From Clostridiales bacterium (lineage in GTDB: Bacteria; Bacillota; Clostridia; Lachnospirales; Lachnospiraceae): DNA of 64,000 nucleotides. The DNA lies in contig DUNO01000007.1 in assembly GCA_012839295.1 (NCBI GenBank), positions 1 to 64,000 of the forward strand. Direction: 5' to 3'. Positions 1 to 7,913 of the stretch are shown here, one piece after another. Position 1 is the stretch's first letter, and every line of letters begins with the position of its first letter. The translations under genes were made by a program, and so were the position numbers. Under the pieces are notes generated by a model. The model ran no database searches, had not been told where the DNA came from, and worked only from the letters and a program-made list of their open reading frames with translations.

Positions 1-578
1 AATACCATCTGCTTTACCTTATAATATTTCATGGGATCATGGGACCGTTCCCTCAGCTCTGCATGGGTCAATCCCAGGATGGTATCGCTTTTTAACTCCT
101 CCTCCAGTACATCACAACGCATTATCTGTCTGAGAATCCCGAGAATCTCCGACAAATCCCTGATTACCTTCTGGTTTCCCTCTTTCTCGGCCAGAACGGT
201 CTGCTCCAGCACAATCAGGGACTGAAGACTGTCCAGCTTCCCGCGGAATATAATTCTCGGATGATTTTTAACCACTAGTACGTTACCGTGCAGATGAGTC
301 ATGTGCTCCGGTTTTTCCGTATAATAGGCGCCGGTTTCATAGTCAATGAATTTTGCATCGGACACGGTGGCGGGCGCAGGTTTTTCTTCCGGTGTTCTGG
401 ATTCGCTTACTGCTGTTTTCTCAGATCTCTCATTACAGGCATTGGCAACCTTGATTTTTCTCTGCTGCAGGTATTCCCTCGCAGCCGGGGACAGCAGCTT
501 TCCCTTTTCCACATAATATACCTCCGGCTCCGATGCTTTTAACTCCAACCTGAGAATCGCTTCCGTAATTACCTTCAA
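1..578 (-). CDS. eutT: EutT-type cobalamin adenosyltransferase (3' part cut by window edge)
   Basis: The family makes adenosylcobalamin from cobalamin and ATP, the cofactor of ethanolamine ammonia-lyase. The 192 visible residues include the typical FIDYETGAYYTEKPEHMTHL block, the NHPRIIFRGKLDSL block and a helical part ending near HDPMKYYKVKQMV. The start is a TTG at 576-578: AAGGAGGTGATTCG stands just before it and no ATG fits. The gene follows eutM by about 55 nt, and a strong hairpin lies in that gap. The C-terminus is outside the window, so the full length and any metal-binding cysteines cannot be judged. The function call is by recognised family sequence and operon context. Confidence 0.9.
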   Translation of the reverse strand, partial: MKVITEAILRLELKASEPEVYYVEKGKLLSPAAREYLQQRKIKVANACNERSEKTAVSESRTPEEKPAPATVSDAKFIDYETGAYYTEKPEHMTHLHGNVLVVKNHPRIIFRGKLDSLQSLIVLEQTVLAEKEGNQKVIRDLSEILGILRQIMRCDVLEEELKSDTILGLTHAELRERSHDPMKYYKVKQMV

Positions 579-596
579 ACGAATCACCTCCTTCTA

Positions 597-621
597 TTCC
601 TGCGGCCTTGGGCCGCAGGAA
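597..621 (-). promoter_or_regulatory. Strong intercistronic hairpin between eutM and eutT
   Basis: A perfect 11-bp stem (TTCCTGCGGCC / GGCCGCAGGAA) closes a 3-nt loop, just upstream of the eutT ribosome site. No U-run follows on the minus strand, so it is unlikely to be an intrinsic terminator. It could protect or process the upstream mRNA end, or tune eutT translation. The structure is seen directly; the role is inference. Confidence 0.6.
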
Positions 622-633
622 AGAATGTTATTG

Positions 634-915
634 TTATCCTAATTTAGGAAGTATGGATTCTACCTCGTCGTGAGGTCTTGGAATAACATGGATGGAAATT
701 AATTCGCCAACCCGTTCTGCTGCAGCAGCACCGGCATCCACAGATGCCTTTACGGCGCCTACATCCCCACGGACCATAACCGTAACGAGTCCCCCGCCTA
801 CATGAACCTTGCCGATTAAAGTTACATTTGCTGCCTTAACCATTGCATCCGCTGCCTCAATAGATGCTACCAGACCCTTTGTCTCTATCATCCCTAATGC
901 TTGCATTGTTGCCAT
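634..915 (-). CDS. eutM: EutM hexameric microcompartment shell protein
   Basis: A 93-residue single BMC-domain protein, the main facet tile of the ethanolamine microcompartment. It has the canonical opening [15 protein letters not shown], the VKAANVTL strand, the pore-proximal [20 protein letters not shown] segment and the closing [11 protein letters not shown]. Such proteins form hexamers with a narrow pore for small metabolites. The ribosome site AAGGAGG is well placed before the ATG. It lies between eutE and eutT. The length is normal and nothing looks broken. Confidence 0.96.
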   Translation of the reverse strand: MATMQALGMIETKGLVASIEAADAMVKAANVTLIGKVHVGGGLVTVMVRGDVGAVKASVDAGAAAAERVGELISIHVIPRPHDEVESILPKLG

Positions 916-933
916 AATAATATCCTCCTTTTA

Positions 934-2409
934 CTATGCGGATTGTATCCGCTTGATTATTTTTTGCACAATTTCTTCAATCTTAACTGCATTGATCTCT
1001 GCCCCGAAGCAGATGCCGGCGTCCTCTACCGGAGCACTGCTCCGAATCTCTTCCATACTGCGGATGCCATAAGCCACACGCCTGATATCCAGCAGATTCA
1101 TCGGACCCACATTCTCCGAGGTTGCACTTCCACCGATGGCACCGCAGCCCAGAGTCAGGGAAGGCATCAGCCCTGTGGTGCCTCCGATTCCGCCTAAAGC
1201 GCTGGGGGTATTCACCAAAATCCTGGAAGCGGGAATTCTTCGCGAGAAATAATCAATGATCTTCTCATCTCTGGAGTGGATGACAAAGGTGTGCCCCGCT
1301 CCTTCATAATGTAGTATCTCCGTACATACTTCACATACCTTTACATAATTCTCTGCCGTGTAGAAGGCCAGGATCGGAGCCAGCTTCTCGTTGGAATAGG
1401 GATGCCCCCTTCCAATTCCGTCCTCCCGTGCCACAAGCACTCTCGCAGTTTCCGGTATCTGAAGCTGTGCCAGCTCCGCAATGGTCTGTACGCTCTTCCC
1501 CACAATCATCGGGTTCATGGTTCCGTTTGCCCGGAGAATGAAATCTCCCAGCCTCTTTCGTTCCATATCGTTCAGGAAATAAGCACCCTGCTTCTCCATC
1601 TCCCTCTGGACTTCCTCCGCCATATCCCCGTCACAGATGACGGATTGCTCGGAAGCACAGATGGTTCCGTTATCAAAGGTTTTGGAATCCATGATGTCTT
1701 TTACTGCTGCCGCAAGATCTGCAGACCGTTCTATGTAGGCCGGGCCGTTTCCCGGACCGACGCCAATGGCCGGAGTTCCCGAGGAATAGGCTGCACGCAC
1801 CATGGCTGAGCCTCCGGTTGCCAATATCATGGATATATCCGCATGCCGCATCAGGCTTTCTGTCGCCTGCATGGTCGGAATGGTAATACAGCTTACCAAA
1901 TCCTCATTCCCACCGGCCTCAGCGATTGCCTGACGTATTACCTTCACTGCTTCAATGATGCATTTCAACGCGCTGGGATGCGGTGAGAATACAATTGCAT
2001 TTCCCGCCTTAATGGCAATTTCTGCCTTATACAGCGTGGTGGAGGTAGGGTTAGTGGAAGGGATGATACCGGCGATTACACCTACCGGGATGGCAATGGA
2101 GCGTACCTGCTTTTCTTCATCCCTGGCAATCTCACCGATTGTCTTCATATCCTTAATCTCTTCATATACCCCGTGGCTTGCGAATACATTCTTGATCACC
2201 TTATCGTCTACAATTCCAAATCCGGTCTCTTCATGGGCCATCTCCGCCAGCCGTCTTGCATTACGAACCCCGGCGAAGGCTATGGATTTGACAATCTTAT
2301 CTACCTCACTCTGACTCTTAAGGCTCAGCTCCTGCTGTGCTGCTTTTGCTTTATCAACCAATTCCCGAACTTCCTGCACTGACAAAAGATCTTTATCATA
2401 TAACTGCAT
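934..2409 (-). CDS. eutE: EutE acetylating acetaldehyde dehydrogenase
   Basis: This enzyme converts acetaldehyde, CoA and NAD+ to acetyl-CoA and NADH inside the microcompartment. The 491-residue protein is an aldehyde dehydrogenase-fold enzyme. The catalytic cysteine is Cys251 in the motif DNGTICASEQ, and the nucleotide-binding stretch IPSTNPTSTTLYKAEIA is at about 116-132. The first ~20 residues (DLLSVQEVRELVDKAKAAQ) form a predicted amphipathic helix of the kind used as an encapsulation peptide in shell-targeted enzymes. The ATG has AGGAGA upstream. Only 4 nt separate it from the eutK-like gene upstream, so they are probably translationally coupled. Confidence 0.95.
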   Translation of the reverse strand: MQLYDKDLLSVQEVRELVDKAKAAQQELSLKSQSEVDKIVKSIAFAGVRNARRLAEMAHEETGFGIVDDKVIKNVFASHGVYEEIKDMKTIGEIARDEEKQVRSIAIPVGVIAGIIPSTNPTSTTLYKAEIAIKAGNAIVFSPHPSALKCIIEAVKVIRQAIAEAGGNEDLVSCITIPTMQATESLMRHADISMILATGGSAMVRAAYSSGTPAIGVGPGNGPAYIERSADLAAAVKDIMDSKTFDNGTICASEQSVICDGDMAEEVQREMEKQGAYFLNDMERKRLGDFILRANGTMNPMIVGKSVQTIAELAQLQIPETARVLVAREDGIGRGHPYSNEKLAPILAFYTAENYVKVCEVCTEILHYEGAGHTFVIHSRDEKIIDYFSRRIPASRILVNTPSALGGIGGTTGLMPSLTLGCGAIGGSATSENVGPMNLLDIRRVAYGIRSMEEIRSSAPVEDAGICFGAEINAVKIEEIVQKIIKRIQSA

Positions 2410-2413
2410 TCGG

Positions 2414-3244
2414 TTATCTCTCCTGTTCTATAAATTTACTGATTGATTCAATTAGTTCATGTTTTGTTGCGAAGCGGATCTGCTTTCTTGTCATGCTGGT
2501 AATTTCAAGCTCCCGGGCCAGGCTCCGCAGGCGCTCCACCGTCATCCCTTTTAATTGCTCCGGTGTTATCTGCTTGCGTTCTATCCCGTTGTCATTTGCT
2601 TCACCGCTGTTTTCTCTGCTCGTCTGAGCTTCAGCATTTGACAGTTGTTTTTTTTGCACCTCGGAATCCGGTTTCTGCTCCTGTCTCAATTCCGGTTCCG
2701 GCTGCAATCCTTGTTCCGGTTGCTGTTCCACTTCCGGCTGCAATTCCTGTTTCGGTTGCATTTCCTGTTCTTCCTGAATTCCTGCTTCTTCCTGTAGCCC
2801 CTGTCCCTGCTGTACCGGTTCCTCCTGCAGCCCTGACAATGGAGCATTCAGAACCTCACTATCACCGCTGTCCAGGCCAAGAGACGTTGGCAGGGCTTCA
2901 TCTTCTTTTAAAAGAGCTGTTGTTTCCTGCCGTTCTGCGGTTTCGGGCGCTTCTTTGGAAAACGATGTATTGGCAGCCCGGGCCGGGAGCATCTTTTCAA
3001 TTCTCTCCGATGGCCTGGGAATGACATGTACCGATATCACCCTTCCTACCCGCTCTGCTGCCGTTCTTGACGCATCCATTGCCGCTTTCACGGCCCCTAC
3101 GTCTCCAGTAATCAATACGGTTACTAATCCGCCCTGCACCAAAACCACATCAACCATTGTCACATTGGCTGCCTTGAGCGCACTGTCCAATGCTTCCACT
3201 GCTGCCAAATAGCCATAAACCTCGATCATTCCTAAAGCCTTCAT
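2414..3244 (-). CDS. EutK-like shell protein: BMC domain plus Q/E/P-rich linker plus Rho_N-like tail
   Basis: From the start chosen here the protein is about 276 residues. Residues 1-90 form a BMC domain (MKALGMIEVYGYLAAVEALD ... VISVHVIPRPSERIE). Then comes a linker of about 130 residues rich in Gln, Glu and Pro with repeated QEE/QPE units. The last ~50 residues (QLKGMTVERLRSLARELEI ... ATKHELIESISKFIE) resemble a Rho_N or SAP-type helical nucleic-acid-binding fold. The ATG at 3244 matches the usual BMC N-terminus and has GGGGGA just upstream; in-frame starts at 3256 and 3301 have worse ribosome sites. Enterobacterial EutK also joins a BMC domain to a putative nucleic-acid-binding tail, but of another fold. 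The tail's function is inference. Confidence 0.8.
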   Translation of the reverse strand: MKALGMIEVYGYLAAVEALDSALKAANVTMVDVVLVQGGLVTVLITGDVGAVKAAMDASRTAAERVGRVISVHVIPRPSERIEKMLPARAANTSFSKEAPETAERQETTALLKEDEALPTSLGLDSGDSEVLNAPLSGLQEEPVQQGQGLQEEAGIQEEQEMQPKQELQPEVEQQPEQGLQPEPELRQEQKPDSEVQKKQLSNAEAQTSRENSGEANDNGIERKQITPEQLKGMTVERLRSLARELEITSMTRKQIRFATKHELIESISKFIEQER

Positions 3245-3339
3245 TGCATCCCCCATTCCTGAATAAATATGGTTTCTTCCAATGTGAATTTGCCTTTCCA
3301 TTCACATCAGGATGCCGGCATTTTCAATACCTTTTCAGA

Positions 3340-3990
3340 TTATATTCTCGGATTGTCTGCAACAAATTCTATGGCTGCCGCAAAGGCCTCGCAGGCCGAT
3401 TTGCAGGCTGACTGGCTGCCGGTAAGCAACGCGCCGCCAAAGTTCGTCTCAGACGGAGGTGCATATAATATGCACATTTTCACATCCGCTGCTTTGATTG
3501 CCGCATCCACCCCATACATTGCCTCAAGGGGAGGAGCAATGAGATAAGCCAGGGCTTCCCCCTCTTCAATTCCTGCTCCCTGGGAGAGATAGGAGCCGGT
3601 ACGGGAGATGCAGTGGGCATAATATACGATGGTATCATCTTCATTAGCTGAAACAAAATGTGCTTCGTTTTCAATCGTATTCACACAGGCCTCCAGCCCA
3701 CTCTTCACCTCTGCCGGGTTCGGGCCTGCCAGGATACCGATAATCTCACCTGCCAGCTTGGTGTTGGCATTGGCAGCACCACCGTAGAAGCTCTTGGCAT
3801 AAACCACCTTAACATCTGCGGCCTTGGTAGCTTCATCTAGTGCAGTATAAGTAACATCGTCACAATCCGACGTAATTAATGCCAGGGATTTCTGATCGGG
3901 GGTAAGCTCCAATGCCTTTGCCAAATCCGCGCTTACGTTCGGAATGATTTTTGTTGCAAGTACGCTTGCTTTTACCGGATCTCGTTTCAT
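3340..3990 (-). CDS. eutL: EutL trimeric gated-pore shell protein
   Basis: EutL is a tandem BMC-domain protein that forms trimers with a large gated central pore; it acts as a facet tile and possible cofactor gate. The sequence matches the family over its full ~216 residues: VLATKIIPNVSADLAKAL at the start, the AKSFYGGAANANTKLAGEI block, the ARTYPICAL-length middle with SRTGSYLSQGAGIEEGEALA, and NFGGALLTGSQSACKSACEA near the end. The ATG at 3990 is preferred over the one at 3999 because AGGAGG then has a 9-nt spacer; at 3999 the ribosome site touches the start codon. It sits between eutC and the eutK-like gene, as in other Firmicute eut loci. Confidence 0.94.
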   Translation of the reverse strand: MKRDPVKASVLATKIIPNVSADLAKALELTPDQKSLALITSDCDDVTYTALDEATKAADVKVVYAKSFYGGAANANTKLAGEIIGILAGPNPAEVKSGLEACVNTIENEAHFVSANEDDTIVYYAHCISRTGSYLSQGAGIEEGEALAYLIAPPLEAMYGVDAAIKAADVKMCILYAPPSETNFGGALLTGSQSACKSACEAFAAAIEFVADNPRI

Positions 3991-4008
3991 TATTTTCATC
4001 CTCCTATA

Positions 4009-4902
4009 TTAAAGTTTTAAATCGGTTCCGCTGGCCTTATTCTCCAGAATCGTTTTGATGATTTCTGAAATATGGGCTCCCGCTTCCGCTGGTATGGTTC
4101 CTTCTTTATGTATATTGGATACAACCGTTCTTCTGGCCTCAGGCATGCCCACCGTTGCCTTATAAGCGATATATGCCGACATGGATTGGGCTGTAATCAG
4201 CCCGGGCCGTTCCCCGATCAGAACACAGGTCACGGTCGCCCCGGTAAGCTCGGAGATATGGTCCATGGCTCCCACACGTCCATATTTACAGAAGAACGGT
4301 GTTCCCACGTCAATGCCATAGCTCTTTAAGCCCTGCATAATTCCCGGCAGTACATCCGCAACATTGGCTGCAACCGCTGCGGAGCTTAATCCGTCGGATA
4401 CATAGATTTGTACCGTAGGATTCTTTCTGCATTTCTCCAGTACGGTCTTAATACCTTCTTCATTCAGCTTTTTCCCCAGATCAGGACGGGTCAGATAGAT
4501 GTCCTTGGAGTCGCACAGGGTCTGCACGGTGAAGAAGCCCATATTGTCAATGAAGCTCTGATCCACATCGGAGAATACCGCATCCTGGGCAGCGGAATGG
4601 GCGGCCCTGAACTGAAGGCTCGGATCCGTCTTATAACGGGCGCCTGCCTTGCCAATCCCCAGCCGGCAGGGTGCGTATTGCTTTAACTCATAATAGGCAT
4701 CCCGGTTCACCGGATTCTCAACCAGATACTGCTTCCGGATATCAACCTCCGTCACATCCGGCAGACATCCGTCTTCTATCACGGTCGCTGCACTGATTCT
4801 GGTCTGTGCTTCTTTTATTATCTCTGATGCACTGCTGTCAGATAAATTCATTTCCTTTAATACCTGCTCTATAATACCTCTTAAATCAATTTCATTTACC
4901 AT
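4009..4902 (-). CDS. eutC: Ethanolamine ammonia-lyase small subunit
   Basis: EutC is the light subunit of the adenosylcobalamin-dependent ammonia-lyase that splits ethanolamine into acetaldehyde and ammonia. The 297-residue protein shows the family blocks RLGIGKAGARYKT, FRAAHSAAQDAVF, YLTRPDLGKKL, YVSDGLSSAAVAANV and CVLIGERPGLITAQSMSAYI. The ATG has GAGGAGGTG upstream. It lies 16 nt after eutB, the order needed to make the EutBC complex. The ~100 N-terminal residues before RLGIGKAG are variable in the family and probably help target the enzyme to the shell. Confidence 0.96.
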   Translation of the reverse strand: MVNEIDLRGIIEQVLKEMNLSDSSASEIIKEAQTRISAATVIEDGCLPDVTEVDIRKQYLVENPVNRDAYYELKQYAPCRLGIGKAGARYKTDPSLQFRAAHSAAQDAVFSDVDQSFIDNMGFFTVQTLCDSKDIYLTRPDLGKKLNEEGIKTVLEKCRKNPTVQIYVSDGLSSAAVAANVADVLPGIMQGLKSYGIDVGTPFFCKYGRVGAMDHISELTGATVTCVLIGERPGLITAQSMSAYIAYKATVGMPEARRTVVSNIHKEGTIPAEAGAHISEIIKTILENKASGTDLKL

Positions 4903-4918
4903 CCCTTACACCTCCTCT

Positions 4919-6289
4919 CTATTTTTTCAAAAATACGGATGCATCTCCTGCAAGCGGCGTTAATTTTCCATTCTCGGAAAATCCCATCTTCTCCAGCCAC
5001 AGGTCAAATTCCCTGATCGGACGAAGTCCGAAGGTCTCACGCAGTGCAGCCGCTTCGTGATAGCCGGTGCACTGGTACATCAGCATACAGTCATCTCCCT
5101 GGGGTACACCCATCACATAATTACAGCCGGCAGCTACCAGTAAGGCCGCCAGATTCTCCACATCATTCTGGTCCGCTTTCATATGGTTCGTATAGCAGGC
5201 ATCGCACCCCATCGGTATTCCAGTAAGTTTTCCCATAAAATGATCTTCCAGACCGGCGCGGATAATCTGCTTTGAATCATACAGGTACTCGGGCCCGATA
5301 AATCCGACTACCGTATTCACCAGATAAGGCTGGTACCGCTTGGCAAGACCGTAGCAGCGTGCCTCCATGGTAACCTGATCCCAGCCGTTATGGGCTTCCG
5401 ATGACAGCTCTGAGCCCTGTCCGGTCTCAAAATACATTACATTGGGACCGGTGCTGGTTCCCCTCTTAAGCATCAGATCCCTTCCTTCCTGGAGCATCCG
5501 GGTGGTAATTCCGAAGGCTTCATTCCCCTTCTGGGAACCGGCGATCGATTGGAACATCAAATCCACCGGGGCATTGAATTTATCAATTGCCTCCATCTGC
5601 GTCGTAACATGTGCCAATACGCTGATTTGTGTAGGGATTTCCCATTTATTTTTAAATTCATCAAAGTTCTTTAAAATACGGGATACATTTTCCACCGTAT
5701 CATCCACCGGATTTAAGCCCAATACCGCATCTCCGCAGCCAAGGCTGAAGCCTTCCATTGCGGAAGCCATTACACCCTTGATATCATCCGTTGTATGATT
5801 GGGCTGCAGTCTGGAGGAAAAGGTACCCGGCAGACCGATGGTGGTATTACAATGTGCGGTAACACGGATCTTCTTCGCAGCATAGATCAGATCCAGATTG
5901 CTCATCAGCTTGCACACCGCCGCTACAATTTCGCTGGTGATGCCGCGGGATGCACGGCTTATCATGGCTCCATCCGTGCGGATATCCAAAATCCATTCCC
6001 GGAACTGGGCAACCGTCATATTCTTGAATTCATTGTAGATGGTGTCATTCACATCATCCTGGATAATCCGGGTTACTTCATCCTCTTCATAAGGAACCGC
6101 CGGATTATTCCTTAGCTCCTCCAGCGTGATATGAGAAAGAACTACCTTGGCGGCAACTCTCTCTTCTGCTGACTCTGCCGCGATTCCCGCCAGCTTATCC
6201 CCGGATTTTTCTTCGTTTGCCTTAGCCATAACTTCCCGGAGTGATTTAAACTCATAGGTATGGCCAAATAATTTGGTTTTAAGTATCAA
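4919..6289 (-). CDS. eutB: Ethanolamine ammonia-lyase large (catalytic) subunit
   Basis: EutB is the catalytic TIM-barrel subunit that uses adenosylcobalamin to convert ethanolamine to acetaldehyde and ammonia. The 456-residue length is standard. Recognisable blocks are LFGHTYEFKSLREVMAKANE at the start, TTIGLPGTFSSRLQPNHTTD, YFETGQGSELSSEAHNG, and CDACYTNHMKADQNDVE near the end. The start is a TTG at 6287-6289, supported by AAGGAGGG eight bases upstream and by the canonical N-terminus that results. It is flanked by the reactivase eutA and the small-subunit gene eutC. Confidence 0.97.
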   Translation of the reverse strand: MILKTKLFGHTYEFKSLREVMAKANEEKSGDKLAGIAAESAEERVAAKVVLSHITLEELRNNPAVPYEEDEVTRIIQDDVNDTIYNEFKNMTVAQFREWILDIRTDGAMISRASRGITSEIVAAVCKLMSNLDLIYAAKKIRVTAHCNTTIGLPGTFSSRLQPNHTTDDIKGVMASAMEGFSLGCGDAVLGLNPVDDTVENVSRILKNFDEFKNKWEIPTQISVLAHVTTQMEAIDKFNAPVDLMFQSIAGSQKGNEAFGITTRMLQEGRDLMLKRGTSTGPNVMYFETGQGSELSSEAHNGWDQVTMEARCYGLAKRYQPYLVNTVVGFIGPEYLYDSKQIIRAGLEDHFMGKLTGIPMGCDACYTNHMKADQNDVENLAALLVAAGCNYVMGVPQGDDCMLMYQCTGYHEAAALRETFGLRPIREFDLWLEKMGFSENGKLTPLAGDASVFLKK

Positions 6290-6307
6290 TTGCTTTCCCT
6301 CCTTGTT

Positions 6308-7738
6308 TTAAGAGTTAAAAATAAGTGTTTTGGTAATTACGGGTACTACCCTGCCATTCGCCATCGGTTCTCCTATATCGATATAGTCACCTTCTCTGGC
6401 ATAAATTCCGTCAATGCATATCACATCCTTTCTTCTATTTAAAAGTACATTTAAAGCATTACCAAGAACCTTACCTATATCATTTTCAATGATTAGCACC
6501 AAAGGGTACTCACTCGCAATAAGCTCTCCTGCCCCCCTTGCAATGGCCTGCGCAAGTATTTGGACATCTGCAAAGCTGGTGTGGTATCTGCCGGTCAGGG
6601 AAATCGCCACCGGTTCCAGCTTACCCTCGGAATAAAACATCGGTATCAGGGCGGCTATGGTCCCACTGATTGCTTCCGTCTCCCTCTCCTCTTCCTCGGG
6701 GATACGAAGTACCGGAATATTCTTAATGGGCAGCTGCTCCTTTACATATGCGATTGTGCTTCCGCTGACATTGGTGGTATGAATTCCGGCTCCGATTACG
6801 GTAGCACGTATTGTCTCGGTTACGGGGCAGAGCTTGATCCTTCCAAAGTCCTTATGCTCCTTGATTACTTTTCCCAGTAAAACACCGATGTCCCCATAAC
6901 GGAAGACATCTTTCTCCTCAGCCGAATAGATACAATCCGCAACTCCTCCGGAAAAGGTAACGGCACGGACCGGAAAATTCTCCGGTAAGGGAGCACCTGC
7001 ATTGGTGTATATCTCCCGATGACCCACGCCCCTGGGCTGAAGGTTGACAGCCTGAGCCAACTGGTCCGCCATCAACCGGCATACAGCAGTAAGCTTCCCC
7101 AGATCCGCCGGATCCCCTACTTCAAGACGGATGCCATTGTCCCTTGCCAGCTTATGTATCTTGTCATAAATATAAGTTATCCTGCGGTTGTCAATCCTGA
7201 CCAGCCGCCCACCGATATCCAGACAGGAGACGCCTTTTATCTTTCCCTTCTGAAATACGGCTATATTACTGGTGCCTCCGCCGACATCCAGATTAGCGAC
7301 CATGCCTTCCTCCCGCTCCGATATCAAATCTGTTCCGGCTCCCTTCGCCGCCAGCACCGATTCCAGATCCGGTCCCGCAGTCGCAACCACAAAATCTCCC
7401 GCCATATCACTTAGTGTCCTGAGTACCAGATTTGCATTCTTTTTTCTTGCTGTATCACCGGTAATAATGACCGCCCCGGTCTTAAGCATGGCGGGCGTCA
7501 TATTCGCTTTCCGGTATTCCTGGGTAATGATCTGTTTCACCGCCTCCACATCAATCTCCGTCTGGGAAATCAGCGGTGTGAAGTAAATCCCGCTGCGGTA
7601 AACCACCTCCTTCTCGACGATACTGATCCGGGGTACCGTGTAGCTGCTGGCCAGATTCTCAATGACCAGTCTGCAAAAGATCAATTGGGTAGTCGAGGTT
7701 CCGATATCAATGCCTACGCTTAATATTACTTCCTTCAT
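6308..7738 (-). CDS. eutA: EutA reactivating factor for ethanolamine ammonia-lyase
   Basis: EutA is an ATP-dependent chaperone-like protein of the Hsp70/actin superfamily that removes damaged cobalamin from EutBC. The 476-residue sequence has the N-terminal phosphate loop SVGIDIGTSTTQLIF, a second ATPase motif NLDVGGGTSNIAVF, and the conserved segments VTFSGGVADCIY and VIGAGIHTTNVSGST. The ATG is preceded by AAAGGAG. The gene has its own leader with a strong terminator (7825-7870), so its expression, and that of everything downstream, can be set separately from eutS-W. Confidence 0.95.
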   Translation of the reverse strand: MKEVILSVGIDIGTSTTQLIFCRLVIENLASSYTVPRISIVEKEVVYRSGIYFTPLISQTEIDVEAVKQIITQEYRKANMTPAMLKTGAVIITGDTARKKNANLVLRTLSDMAGDFVVATAGPDLESVLAAKGAGTDLISEREEGMVANLDVGGGTSNIAVFQKGKIKGVSCLDIGGRLVRIDNRRITYIYDKIHKLARDNGIRLEVGDPADLGKLTAVCRLMADQLAQAVNLQPRGVGHREIYTNAGAPLPENFPVRAVTFSGGVADCIYSAEEKDVFRYGDIGVLLGKVIKEHKDFGRIKLCPVTETIRATVIGAGIHTTNVSGSTIAYVKEQLPIKNIPVLRIPEEEERETEAISGTIAALIPMFYSEGKLEPVAISLTGRYHTSFADVQILAQAIARGAGELIASEYPLVLIIENDIGKVLGNALNVLLNRRKDVICIDGIYAREGDYIDIGEPMANGRVVPVITKTLIFNS

Positions 7739-7824
7739 ATGAGCACTCCTTTATCGTAGACGAGAAGCCATTCCGTCTGATTTCAGTTCCTGCAGGAACT
7801 TCATAGGACATAATTTCTATGAAA

Positions 7825-7870
7825 TAAAAAACCGGAGCGCAGTATTCCCTGGGAATACTACTGCTCCGGA
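7825..7870 (-). terminator. Intrinsic terminator in the eutA leader
   Basis: On the minus strand an almost perfect long stem (CCGGAGCaGTAGTATTCCC against GGGAATACTGCGCTCCGG) is followed directly by TTTTTT. It lies between the eutW stop and the eutA start, where unconditional termination would silence the catalytic genes. That placement indicates a regulated attenuator. Confidence 0.88.
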
Positions 7871-7913
7871 CTTCAACGTTCCAGTTTCTACGCCAGTGCT
7901 ACGTCACACTGAC
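7866..7913 (-). promoter_or_regulatory. Candidate EutV (ANTAR) antiterminator: two small stem-loops overlapping the eutA terminator
   Basis: Read on the minus strand, hairpin 1 (7892-7913) pairs GUCAGUG with CACUGGC around loop GACGUA inside a U-G pair. Hairpin 2 (7866-7884) pairs CUGGA(A)C with GUCCGG, one A bulged, around loop GUUGAA. A 7-nt linker separates them. The 3' arm of hairpin 2 contains the first bases of the terminator's 5' arm, so the two structures exclude each other. ANTAR-domain regulators such as EutV are known to bind paired hexaloop hairpins in this arrangement. The loops as I draw them share G at positions 1 and 4; I could not check them against the published consensus. 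Confidence 0.6.

Noticed and set aside
31-542. Plus-strand reading frames at the left edge
   Set aside because: They are antisense to the well-conserved eutT frame and have no family-like sequence or ribosome site.
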